The notes beneath the pieces are model-generated. The model worked only from the letters and a program-made list of their open reading frames with translations. It had not been told where the DNA came from and searched no databases. From Sitta carolinensis (taxonomy: Eukaryota > Chordata > Aves > Passeriformes > Sittidae): a stretch of DNA of 64,000 nt. This document shows positions 12,501-24,229 of this stretch, one piece after another (position 1 is the first letter of the stretch; each line of letters opens with the position of its first letter). The translations under genes were made by a program, and so were the position numbers. The stretch spans positions 6,758,501 to 6,822,500 of the forward strand of contig JAVUNC010000019.1 in the NCBI GenBank assembly GCA_032173965.1. The letters run 5' to 3'.

Positions 12501-15500
12501 AGAGCAGAACACACAAACCCTTTCTTTCCCAGGGAGCTACAGTGATGCGCTGGTCTGTTAGTCCATGCAGGTCACAGCTGGCCCCCACAGCTCCTGGGAA
12601 GCAGAATTTGGGGAGGGCAGCTTTCTCCATCAGGGATTTATGTTTGTACCCAGGCTGAGTCCTGATGCTGTGGTGCTCAGGATGACTGCTCCCAGGAGGG
12701 CACCACAGGGCTCTGTGCCTCAGATCTTCCACTTGTGCTCTAAACCTTCACCCTGATCTTTGCTTCTCTTTCAGCTTGGATGAGATTCAGTCTTTCACAT
12801 GTCCTGGAGTACACACCAGAGCCATACTGCAAAGGAACAAATACTCTCTTGTTCCAAGTCTGTAAAGTTGTTAAAAGTTCATCCTGGAAAACATCTAAAC
12901 TCTTTCTATACAAGATCTTGTTGCTTATTTTCCCTTCCTCTCTTAACAGCAGGTCTCAGCAGCACAACTGTCTCAATTACTGGAGGAGACCACTTCTGTC
13001 TGGAGCTTTTCACCATGGATTTGCCACCCTTCCTATGCTTTTCAAATCAGAGGTCATATCCTCCTTTGGTTTTGGGATGAATAAATATAGTTTCCAGACT
13101 AAGCTGAGCAGCCTTCTTTATGGGCAGTGCTTTGCTTTTTACTTGTGTGTGTCAGATGAGCAAGCTCACAAGCATCTGGCTAGAGACATCAGGATGAGAA
13201 AACTCAGGCTGGTGATATTTTAGGTTCTTTGAGGTTTTTTACTCTCCAACCCTGTGATGTCAGCAAGTGCTGATGCTGTTACCAAAGCTGTGATATGACT
13301 CTTCTCTTGGCCAAAATAATTCTTAGAGAGAGACCAAATGGGTCTCTGGTGAGTAGGGTACAAAGTGTGGAATGCTTTTTTTCAGAGGAGAAGCACCTGG
13401 CTTAGATACCCTGTGTATTCAAGGGAAACACAGCCTGATCCTGGGAGCCTTGCACCATGCTCCTGGGACTGCAAGGAGAGCTGCCTGCTGCCCTGTCCAG
13501 AAGACAGAAAAGATCTGTACCACTCTTACCTAACGTGGTAACTGTGGTGAACACAATTTTTTTCTGACAATACCCTCAGGCCTGTAGGTATCTCACCATC
13601 GTCTTTCAAGACAACCTTTCCTTTTAAACTGCCTAGGTACCTTGCAGGTGTGTATGCTCGGGTACTACTGCTTCAGGAGAGGTCACCTCTCTTGGCTCAA
13701 GGGAAGATGAAGCCAGGGTCATAAAAAATGTATGATTTCTGGTTTTTCTAATCTTTTCAATTTGCAGGAATTTGGTGACGGAGTTGTTAGTCTGAGAGAT
13801 TAATTCAGTTTCTCCTTCTATGCCATTATTTGTGTGTGGAACCAACAATGGCCAACACTGTCAGAATACAGCACAGTTACTGTGTGGGGGAGAAGCTCCA
13901 CCAGCACTTCTTAGAGGACAAGGCCAGGGTGTCATATCTGTGACTTCCAACCAACTCATGGTCTTAATTCCCCTGTGACAGTATCAGGATTTGCCATAAT
14001 TCAGCTTCAGATCCTCTGCACTGACTGGGATATTAACCCCATTTTCAGGTTTTGGGTATGTGCTGAAGGATTTGGAATCCCAGAGGAGCTGTCTGGCTTG
14101 TCTCATGTTGCAGCCCTCAGTTTCTCCAGATGTTGGAATTCATGTGGGAGTGAGGAGGAGAGGTGGACAGCAAGGAGGAAAGGTGGAATGCCAGCAGTAC
14201 ATCCTTGCTGGCACCTTACAAATGGCAAGATGTCAAGGAAGAGGAAGCTGTGCTGTGCAGTGCACATCAGTAGTCAGCAAGGACTGAGGCGAGGACTGGG
14301 AACCTCAATTGTTTTTAGTAAGCTGTCAGAATCATCTGCAGGCCAAGGATTCTCCTTTAGAGGATGGCAGGAATGTTTCTGGAAAACAGACAAATGTGAG
14401 ACTGTCACAATCTGTTCACACCAAGACAAAAACAAAACAAAAAAGTGTGAAATAAATTTTCTCGTACCCACAGGGCTTGAGTGAGGCTGGAGGGAGAAAT
14501 GCCAAATAAGGGCTAATATGCTGATGAAAACAAGAGCTTCATTTTGATGTGCCTTCCACAAAGGGCTGTCTCTGGGACCCAAAAGCCTCTATGAAGAGGT
14601 AGATGAAGGACACCAAGGAGAGAGGAATGAAAGTTCTCCTTCACTTACCTTTCCAAATTGCTAGCAAGGTTTGGTAAAGCAAAACAGCAGTGCTCTGACC
14701 AGGTGGGAGTCTGTGTCAATTGCAAGGACAATGTCATGATGGCTCTGTTTAAAAAATGATTTGGTGTTACTCCTGGTGATAGGATGGGCTTATTTTCAAG
14801 GAGAGTTTCCCTGCTGGCTTCTGAGGGGCCAAACTTTCATAGAGGTTTTGTAGAGATTCAGTATTCAAAGTGCTATCATATTCTATTCCTCATTCAAATG
14901 AAAAAAAAGTCCAAAATTTCCTGGGAAATCACATTCTTAAAAATAACGTCAGACCGAGTGCAGAGAGCTATTGCAATAACACTTGAAATCCTTTTTACAT
15001 TGCAGTCTTAAACCTTGTGGATAATGCAGAGATGAGCCTGAAGTGATGGGGTTTTCATAAGCAAAAGTTGCAACTATTGCAAAATCAGAATGGAGCCCAA
15101 TGGTATTATTGAAATGTTTGTGTCTTTCTCATGGTGAAAATTCATTGTTAGTGTCTTTCATGTTTGACAGAATTGCATTTTTCTGAAGGAAAAATATTCC
15201 ACTGGGAAATTCTAGTGCTAATATGGGTGTCAGCAGCAGGCTGCCTATTTTTTTATTTTTATTCTCGAAGAATTCCCACTGTGGTACTGAAGTCGGTGGT
15301 TATTTCTTCTGAAAATAGGGCTCTGGAGAGAGATATTTTTCAACCCAAATCCCCCCTCCCCCAAGTGGCAGTAGGATCTAGCTCTGTGGATTCATTATGT
15401 ACTGTTAAGCAGCTGCCACATTTCACTCTGACAACAGTTGTACTTCATTTATGAGCAAAATGATTCATATGTGAATATGGCAAAAGTGCTGCAGCTCGTG

Positions 15501-16205
15501 GTGAATTTGCACTGAGGAGCAGCTCGTGGGTGAGGATTGGGTAAAAACAGATGCTGAAGTAGGACTTTGTTACTTGCGTGATAGTTTTTACAGTCATAAA
15601 AGTTTATGTTTTAGAAGGGCAGGTCCTGCCAGAAATAGGAGTGCATAAACACAGAGCAAAGGAGCTTGTTTATGACTAATATTAATCATAGCTTCCCTGC
15701 ATCTTGTGTAAAAGAAGCAAATAAATGGTAACACTTGACCTATATACAAAATTATGAATGAGGAAATGAAATGGATTGATAGTATTCTTACATTAGTCCC
15801 ATAATGCAAAAACAGTTGGATGCCCAGTCACTGCAGCAAATGTGACAATGATTGAAGGATGATTCCTCTTTTACACAAAACCTATTTGTGTTCACTACCC
15901 TGGAAAATTTCCCAGCCTGTTTCTTTTATTTACCATGGTGTGAATTAGGAGCCTTTCTGCTAAAAAGAGTGTGATCTTCTCAGGGGTAAGAGCAGTAGAA
16001 GTCAGAAATTAAGGCATATGTCTGAAATGTTGCAAAAAATATCAGTCTTAGTACTTCAGTGCAGAAGCTCTGTGGGTGGAGTGAGGAGAGTTCCCTTTCT
16101 TGAGGCCAAGGCTTCCACTAGCACTTGGGCAAAGTTAGGCAGTTCCTCCCCAGACAGCCTTGGAAGATGATGCAAACTCGCTGCTTCAGACATGCTGCTG
16201 GCTCC

Positions 16206-16760
16206 TGTGCTGGTTTTAACTGGCTTAGAGTTAATTTTCATTGCAGTAGCTGGTACGAAGCTGTTTTGGATTTGTGCTGAAACCAGAGTTGATAACAGAG
16301 AGATGTTTTTGTAATTGTTCAGCAGTGCTTGCACACAGCCAAGGCCTTTTCTGCTCCTCGCCCCACCCAGCAGCGAGAGGGCTGGGGGTGCACAGGGGGC
16401 TGGGAGGGGACAGAGCCAGGACAGCTGACCCCACTGACCAAGGGATATTCCACAGCACAGGGCATCATGTTCACATGGAAAGCTGGGGGAGGAAGGAGGA
16501 ACACTTGGAATTACTGATTTCCCCAGTAACTGCTATGTGTGATGGAGCCTCTCTTTCCAGGAGATGGAACACCTGCCTGCCCATGGCAAGCAGGGAACTA
16601 ATTCCTTGTTGCATTTTTCTTGTGCACACGGCTTTTGCTCTACCTTTTGAGGTGTCTTGTTCTCAACCCATGAGTTTTTTCACTTCTACTCTTCCAGTTC
16701 TCTTCCTGATCTGGTGGTGGGGGAGTGAGTGAGCTGACAGCTGCAGTTAGACCAGGCTGT
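16206..16760 (+). mobile_element. Solo LTR of an avian endogenous retrovirus (ERVL-like)
   Basis: The stretch begins TGTGCTGGTTTTAACTGG and runs through segments I recognise from a common songbird LTR family: a TAGAGTTAATTTTC block, GTTGATAACAGAGAGATG, the AGCAGTGCTTGCACACAG block, GACAGCTGACCCCACTGACC, and a 3' part with CACGGCTTTTGCTCTACC and CTCAACCCATGAGTTTT. No gag, pol or env frame lies beside it, so it is a solo LTR. The ends are approximate, and I could not confirm a target-site duplication. Open frames inside it, such as 16274-16732, are incidental. It lies about 7.2 kb upstream of the calpain coding start in the same orientation. The family name is from memory and needs a repeat search. 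Confidence 0.82.
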
Positions 16761-19454
16761 TATTGTTAGAACAAGTCTGCCCTCAGGAAAGCCAGGCAAA
16801 GAGGAGATATATGTTGTTTAGTTTAAAATCTATTTTAAATTACCCCCTCTGTTGTGCAATTTTTTGGTGTATTTTTATCCCAGGGTAGAGAAAAATAAAG
16901 ATTCACTAAATTCTAAGAATCTGTGATGCCAAAAATATGTGGTTCCAGCTGAGACCTCACAAGCCATGTTGGCTTCACAGCAAACCTGGGTTCAACAGCA
17001 CTCTGGTGCCAGTACCCAGTGAAAGAGGAAGCTGTTGATCCTAAGTAAAGAATCCCTTCCTTTATTTGGGCTTTACCAGCTATGAGGTAGTGACTTACAG
17101 TGCAGAAGCAGTTTTGATTTTTCAGTGATCCTTCAGCATCTTTTGTTCATGAGTAGATTAAACTGCACATCTACTCTTATATGGATTCGTGTCCCTGCTC
17201 TGCAAAAGCAAACTTTAAGTCAGGGGAATTGCTGGCACTTGACACAATCTCACTGGAAGAAAACACTCCTGTTCTCCCAATGCACAGCCCTGTGCTTTTT
17301 ACTCAATTCCTTCCGGTTTTTTTCTTCTTTCTTGTTTGTTTGGGGTTTTTTTTCTTACAGGTTTCCACAGACACTTAGGACAGCAGATAATCCCAAGGCT
17401 CATTACTGCATGTAAATCCCTCAGCCTTGTGGGTTTCCTTCTCTGGAGCCACTGTGAAAATGGACACATCAATACAGCCTTCTGCAGAAAAGCTGACAAT
17501 CTCAAAATGGGCTCGTGCTGCAATAACGGAAATCTCCTGCCAGGTTGGTGATGGGGCTTTCTAATCAACTTTGCAATGAATATTTCTTAAATCATGTTAA
17601 TCCACCATTTAAGCAGAGATATCAGTTCCAGACAATGAATCACCATACCTGCAGGGGGATATACCTGCTGCTTCCCCAGAGAGGAGGCGATTAACGGCGC
17701 GCGCTGGCAGATGAGCCAGCAGCCATGGCATTTATCACCCCACAGCTCCTGCACTGCACTGAAGGAAATCTTTGCTCCCTGCTTCTGGTGCAATCAGCTT
17801 TTATTTATGTAGTGGTTATGGAAAACAGCTCTTAAAGGAAAACTGCACCTGTTCTGCCCTCTGAGGCAGATTTTGCTCTAATTTACATGGATGCATTTCC
17901 TATTAGAGTTTGCTAAATGCTGGGATCTCATGAGGAAATGAAAGCCCTTAAACACGAGCAGGCAGAGTGCAGTACCCAGCTTTCAGACCCACAGAATTAT
18001 AGTGAACACTGATGAAGAAGATGAACTGTCTTTTTCATGAGCACTTTTATGTTCTCATCTCTCATAGCTCCTAGGAACCACCTGCTATGTGAAGTGTTAA
18101 CACCCCAGCTCAAAGAGACTGCAGACCAAACAGAAAGTCTTGGAAATTCCTGAGCCCAGGTGATTGTAGGATTACTTTGGATAAGTAAAGAACTATGGAT
18201 TGGTAAATTTTTCTGTAAATCCACACGGTAAACTTCTTGAACACTCACTGCAGAGTAACTTTTTTTTTCATGAACAAGCTGTGGTAACTTGAAAAAGAGA
18301 GGGTTATTTCCTGGGTCTTTGAGTCCCACTCCAGCTCAAAACAGGCTGACTTCTGTGCTAGGTGATGCTGCTTATGTCCTTGTCCACGTGAGTATCTCCA
18401 AGGGTGGAGATGCTCCAGGTTCTCTGGGCACCTGTGCCTGGGATGAGCCACTCTGAAGATCTTTTTTCACTCCAGCCATGTGTAATTTTCCTTGCTGCTC
18501 CTTGTGCCTGTTGCCTCTGCCCACCTGCTGTGCACCTTCAAGAACAACCTGTCTCCGCCTGCTCTGAAACTTTTTGGATAGTGGGAGAGTGCAATTAGGT
18601 GTCCCTCCTGGAGGAGCAGACAAACTCTCTTGCTCTCTTCTCTCACATCATGTGCTCCAGCCCCCGACCTTCCTGGTGGGTTTCTGCTGGACTTGCTGCA
18701 CTTTCAGTGCCCCTCCTACACTGGGCAGCCCCAAACTGGGTATGGCACTGCAGATATCATCTCAAAAGTACTGTGCAAAGGGGTAGGGTCCTCTGCTTTG
18801 ACCCACTGTGCTACAACTCGTGCAGCCCAGGGTGCTGTTGGTTTGCTTTATTGCAAGGTTGCATCATTGTCTCTTGTTCAGGTGGCTGTACACCAGGACT
18901 TTTATTCAAACACATGTTTGCAGGCTGTGGGAATACACATAGGATTGCTGTTCCTGAGAAGGTGCTGCCCACATTCCCTTGAATTTTGGGCCTCTTTAGG
19001 CTATCTCAGTTTGGTGTCACAAAATTAAACATTTACATATTTTTGCTGGATACTCTTTGGACTTTAGGGTAATGGAGGTCCCTCCTAAATAAAAGAATAA
19101 GTTCTACTTCCTCAGGCAGTTCTGGAGGAAATGAGCTGCCCAAGTGAACTGATGTGGAATTTAAGTAAGAGCCCAGCATAAATGCTAACAGGCATTGGCC
19201 TAAAAATATCTGCTGCTTTTACTGCTGCAGAAAGAATGACACGCACATCTGATAACTTGTCTTGTGGTGAGTCCTGCCAGGCTGTGCCTGGATCCAGAAT
19301 GATTACTGCATTTCCTGGTGGTTTGAGGAGGAAGGAGACAGATGAGAGGTGCAAATAAACTTGTTTTCCTCTAAGAATAACTGCAGCTGAAGCCACGGGA
19401 TGCTGTCCACAAACACAGATCAATAGACCCTTCACTGTGCGTGGCTAATAGAAG

Positions 19455-19467
19455 TGTGTGTGTGTGC
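19455..19467. repeat. Short (GT)n microsatellite
   Basis: A run of about six GT dinucleotides, followed by an AT-rich TCTATATCTATGTATATG stretch. Confidence 0.8.
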
Positions 19468-21810
19468 TTATCTATATCTATGTATATGTGTATCCTCGTG
19501 GTGTGGTATCTGTATGAAACTATTACACCCAAGCCAGATTGGTTGTTGAACTTCAACTTGGTTATGTTTTCTCAAGGCGTGGCAAAAGCTTCCCTTAAAG
19601 GAGAGCAGGAGTAGTGCCAGCCCGTGTGTCTCTGCTGCTCTTGGCTGCAGTTACGCCGCAGGCACCGCAGGTAAAAACATCCCTTTGCTCTTCTATTTAG
19701 CACGAGATGGAGCAGGTGAAATACAAGTAATAGGGCTGGAAAAGCACCACAGACATATTGAGAGGGATTTGCCTTGGAGAGACAGAATAAATTAGAGTCC
19801 CTATCCTTAATGTTACCTGGAGGGAAAGAAAAGAAGAATTTGCCATCCTAGAAAGAGCCTCCTTTGTAAAACGGTAAGTTGTCAGAAGTAATTGGATCAA
19901 GTGGGAGTAGAGATTCTAAGATGAGGAGGATGCTCTAGTTACTGTAGTCTGTGTTAAATGAGGTAGAAAAAAGGTATCTGGAACTGTCCTATGCTGTGTA
20001 TGCAAAGCAAGAAGAAAATTGACTTAATAAATAGCCAGAAGGGAGTACTTCACAGGCTGTTTGGAGCAGAAGGTCGTGCAAGATGCCACTGGGAAAGTAA
20101 TCTCCTGGAGGGTTGCCAGGGTGCCTGGCTTTGGTTTTGATTTTCTGTGGTTCTCAAGTCTTCTGCACATGGTGTGTACAAGGAGCTGCTGCCCATCTGG
20201 GGTTTGGGATGCCCACGTTCTGGTCCCTGCACTGCCTCCTCAGCTCGCTGTCTCTGCAGGAGGCTGCTGGCTCTCACTTGTTTTCTCCTCTGAATGCTAG
20301 GAGAGATGATAAACTCACACATTCCTTCATTATAAGATAATTCTGGAACCGAGTCCCTGAAGTTTTCATAATGCTTCAAGTGCATGAATGACAGGATCTT
20401 AGAGGAAAGAGTGCTGGTGTTATTGTAGCATATATTGAATATTATGGAGAGATGAGATGTTGCTTGAGAGTTTGGAGTGTTTGAGAGGAAACAGGGGAAC
20501 AAGGGCTACTGGCTTTTTGGCTCTTCTGGTACTCTTCGTTGTGTTTGAGAAGATTAGTTGCTCTTTCTAAACTAAAGAAACTCAGCTAAGCCAACATATA
20601 ATGGAAATGTTTTGAGAAAATCAGTGGAGAGGAGAAGGTTCAGCTATGAAGTACACATGGTTTCTAATTGCCTATTTCTACTTTCTACTCTGTGAAAAAT
20701 ACCAAAGCTATTGAAGGAAATGATGTCTGTACTGTGACATAAATCTCTATGCAAAGTGTAATTAGCTGTCAGTAGCATTTGGCACTACTGAGTACCTGAT
20801 TATAGTCGTGACTTGACATCTTTCCTGAATGAGAGTAGAGGGAGACAGGACACACCTTCACTGCTGCCTTCTAAGCTGTTCAGTACAGAGAATGGTGGCT
20901 GCTTGGGGTTCCCCCATGGATTTCTGCAGGAGTCACCAACCTTTTCACCCTGCTGTGCTCGGAGACTCTTTCCTTCCCATCCTTTCCAACTGCATCACTT
21001 GATCTCTTTTTATCCTTCTTTCTGTAGCTTTTGCTCTTCTTACCTTCTCTCCCTCCTTCTTTTCTGTTTGTCCATTTCTCAGGGACAGCCAACATGGATG
21101 TCCCTCTGCTGAGAAGGAAGAGGAACCAAAAATGAGCAGCACGTGCAAAGTTGGGTGTGATTCCCTTCTCCATTTCAGATTAGTAAGTGTGTTGAAGGAG
21201 ATCCCAGGACTAAATAAATGTTTGTTTAGCCCCTCCTGAACAATACATCTTGTTAACATCCTTCTGAACAATGATTTCTTTCCTTAGTTGAGTGGCAGTC
21301 TCTTTGCTTTTCTTTAGAGTTTGACAATAAGTCTGAACCACCTTTTGTGAGCGTCTGAAATCCCTCCCTCTCTGCTTGCATCTTGAGGAGGGAGCAGTCC
21401 AAGGGCAACCTCTCCGATATCCATTCCATTTTAACTCTGTCCCTTGAAAGCCTTTCTGGCTCTCGAGGTCAGTAACAGTAAGAAACTCCCCAACCAAGCA
21501 GGCAATTTTCAGCTTTAACAACTTCCGTGATCTTTGCTGTTGCTGATGGCCCGTGAGAGCCACGTGGGAGAGCTGTGGCCAGGATTCAGGATGCTGCTCC
21601 AAAAGAGGTGCCCACCAGAGCGTGTGGGAGCATCCAGGGCACTGCTAGCCAGGTCCTGACCCCATAGACTGCCTGCAGAGGGGCGTGGGTGGGTGTAGAG
21701 CTCATGTGTCTGTGCTGATGAAGATATTCCTGCAAGGGAATTGTAGTTAAGTGTGTTATTTTCCTCAGTCTGGGTGCTAATTTAATCCCAATATGTTAAA
21801 CAACGTAATT

Positions 21811-21827
21811 AAACACACACACACACA
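21811..21827. repeat. Short (CA)n microsatellite
   Basis: A run of about eight CA dinucleotides in the upstream region. Confidence 0.85.
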
Positions 21828-22453
21828 ATGCTAAAAACTCTTGTTCTCTGTCAGAAGAGAGGGAACGCGTGTCAGACCCAGCCTTCAAGCTCTGTTAATT
21901 TTAATTTTAGTTTTGGAATTAGTAATCAGTTTTGCTGGAACACTGTTTCAAGAAATAGATCTTAGCATGCACGGAATCTGGGCACAGTTTCAAATGAGTA
22001 TTTGTTAAGAAGCCATTCCCTTGTCGTGTTATGGTACATTACATGAGATTTATTTCCATTGTATTAAAAAATGCAAACCCAAGGGGAATGCTCTCTCTTC
22101 TTGTTGGCCGAGGGTGGTTTTGGATTTTTTTTTTTTTGTGGGGCTTTTAATTAAAACAATGAGATGCAAACCCACTTACTTGTTTAGACTGTTGTTACCA
22201 TGCCAGAAGGCTAAGTGACTTGATGCACTGAGAAAGGTGATGAGACTAAGTAAAAAGGATGTAGGGAGGGGAGTGGGGGGCTGTATCACACCTTCATTGT
22301 GGCTGAGCTGTGTTTTTGACATGTGGAAAGAATTCATAATACAAACCCGAGGCTTTGCTCTTACTGGAGCCATCTTCTCTATTTGCACAGCACCAGGGAC
22401 ATCCCAGATCTACAGATAAGTTTCTTTTGTAGAAAAGAGCCCTTTCATTTTAA

Positions 22454-22516
22454 CAAACAAATTAAACAAAACAGAAAAAAGAAATCAAACAAGCAAACAA
22501 AACCAACCAACCAAAA
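22454..22516. repeat. A-rich simple sequence (AAAC / AACC units)
   Basis: A-rich stretch with repeated AACA, AAAC and CCAACCAACC units. Low-complexity DNA with no element body recognised. Confidence 0.8.
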
Positions 22517-23981
22517 GAGCTGTGGTGTCCAGTTACTGGAAAATGAAACTAGGTGACTTCAGGCTAGAAATTAGCACAGGAAAATTAATTAACTGTAGGT
22601 GAGGCTTGCCCAAGGCATGTGGTAGATTTTCCAGTGCTAATTTATGAGAGGGTACATTGTAAGTGGAAGCCAGGAGCTGGGGGCAAGAATCCCTGGATCA
22701 AGTGTGGTGGCATCCATAAGGCAAGATCCCAGAGGAGGGTCACAGTGATTCCGCCTTTAAAAGTCTGCTGATAAGGAGCATCTCTTTCATAAGGAAAGAG
22801 AAAAAAGGGGAAATATAGCTCAGGATAGTTAACATTTTGGTTTTGTGAGGGCAAATGGGAATGAAGAATGAAAACTGGTGTGGACCCTGAGTCATGTTTT
22901 TATCCAGCAACATGTAATTTTGTGTGACAATAGGAGCTGAAGGAGCCAGGAGGAAAGGCAGGCTGCACAACCTTTCTGCTGCTTCTCTGAACCCTGAAGC
23001 CACAACTGAACCTTTCAGCTGAAGGGAGATCCCCAGGAGGTGGTGCCCAGGTGTGTGTCTCTGTACATCCATGTGGCTCTGGGGAGCACACCTCAGAACT
23101 TGTGCTCTGGTTGGACAGAACAAATTGCTTTCTTTACACTCCAGTGCCACTAGCCCCTCCAAATGTGCAGTTTTTCCTCTTTCTTGTGCCCTTCTCCCAC
23201 TCCTGTCCTAAAAGCTCTCCCATCCCACAGTGTCTCCATGGAAGATGAATTACCTCCCTCTGGAACAAAAGTAGATCTTCGATGGCAGGAATCCTGCTGT
23301 GCTTTTTGATGCCTGTAAAGGGACAAAGCCCTTCATAGGAGATTTTGCCTCCTGCATCCATCTCCAGCTGTGCTAGCAGGTGTATTAGCAGCTATGTTCA
23401 GTCCAGGGTTTCACTGCACGTGTGAAATGTTCATTTTCCTAATTAAAGTGCCCCTTTATGTTAGACACATTAACAGAGTTGGGCTTGACCATGCTTCAGA
23501 CTTGATTACTTGTGGATTACTGCCCAATCTAAACAGCAACTCGAAATGCTGTGCCCTGAGCAGAGCTGTGATGCCTGAGAGGAGTCCTGGGTGCCTGTGG
23601 GCATCCTCCCTGCTCGCACTCACACTGCCCTGCGTCTGCAGTTCCCGTTCCATCCCCTGTGCTGCCTTACATTGCAGCTGTACCTCAGTGCTCACACAGC
23701 AGCTCACTAACAGCTTTGCTCTCTGTCCTCAGGGAAGACTCCAAATTGAATTTGTAGCACTGACAGCACTGGTTTAAGATAAACCAGTTGGGATTTGGCG
23801 ACTGCTTTTTCCCCATGCATTTCCAGCTAATAAGGATTTTGTCACTGTGGCTGCCCTCAGTTTTGCAAGCTGCTGTTGCACAGTCCTCCTGGTGGGAGGG
23901 GGAGGTGTTATCCCACGCACTCCTTATGCACCACTTTTCACCATTTTGAAACTTATGGCAGTCCCTGTCTTCCCCCCACAG

Positions 23982-24229
23982 GAAAGGGCACGATGCTCGC
24001 CCCCAGCTCCGCTCCGATGCCAGAGCAGGGCTGGCAAACCACAGGAGCCACGGGAAGCCTCCAGAACCTGAAGAAATTTAACAGCCAGGACTTCAAAGAG
24101 CTGCGAGCCTTGTGCCTGAGGCAAGGGCTGCTCTTTGAGGATGCCACCTTCCCGGCTCACACCAGCTCCATCGGTGCCACCCTGCTCCCAGAGGAGAAGC
24201 TCCGGCAGATCCAGTGGAGGAGGCCAGTG
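23982..24229 (+). CDS. CAPN13: CAPN13-like exon 1 of the coding region (start codon at 23993)
   Basis: A pyrimidine-rich acceptor (TTCCCCCCACAG) ends at 23981. Eleven bases of 5' UTR follow, then ATG at 23993-23995 with A at -3. That implies at least one upstream non-coding exon, which I cannot locate. The exon encodes residues 1-79, including [26 protein letters not shown] and SSIG, the conserved calpain N-terminal signature where the protease core begins. The frame is also open upstream of this ATG, and a second in-frame Met lies at residue 9, so the exact start is likely but not certain. The donor is GTGAGC at 24230, phase 0. Confidence 0.88.

Larger units (their letters stand above)
1..16205. 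other. Upstream non-coding region, no supported gene
   Basis: I looked for exons with matched splice sites and protein similarity on both strands and found none. The longest open frames are 169 codons or fewer, with no family resemblance. The stretch 2360-2680 is locally GC-rich with overlapping chance frames. 4190-5270 has several mid-sized frames on both strands (for example 4191-4418 and 4527-4823 on +, and 5036-5263 on -) that could be remnants of an old transposon, but I recognise no motif. Simple T-rich tracts lie at 2871 and 6473. By human synteny (from memory) GALNT14 would lie upstream of CAPN13, but I see none of its exons. Confidence 0.6.
16761..23981. other. Upstream flank of the calpain gene, promoter and 5' UTR exon not located
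   Basis: No coding exon is supported here. Because the first coding exon starts at a splice acceptor (23981), a transcription start and non-coding exon must lie upstream, in this stretch or further left. I see no CpG island and no obvious TATA-initiator pair that would fix it. Short CA, GT and A-rich repeats are the only clear features. Confidence 0.6.

Noticed and set aside
16274..16732. 152-codon frame inside the LTR
   Set aside because: It lies wholly within a solo LTR, which does not encode protein in this family.
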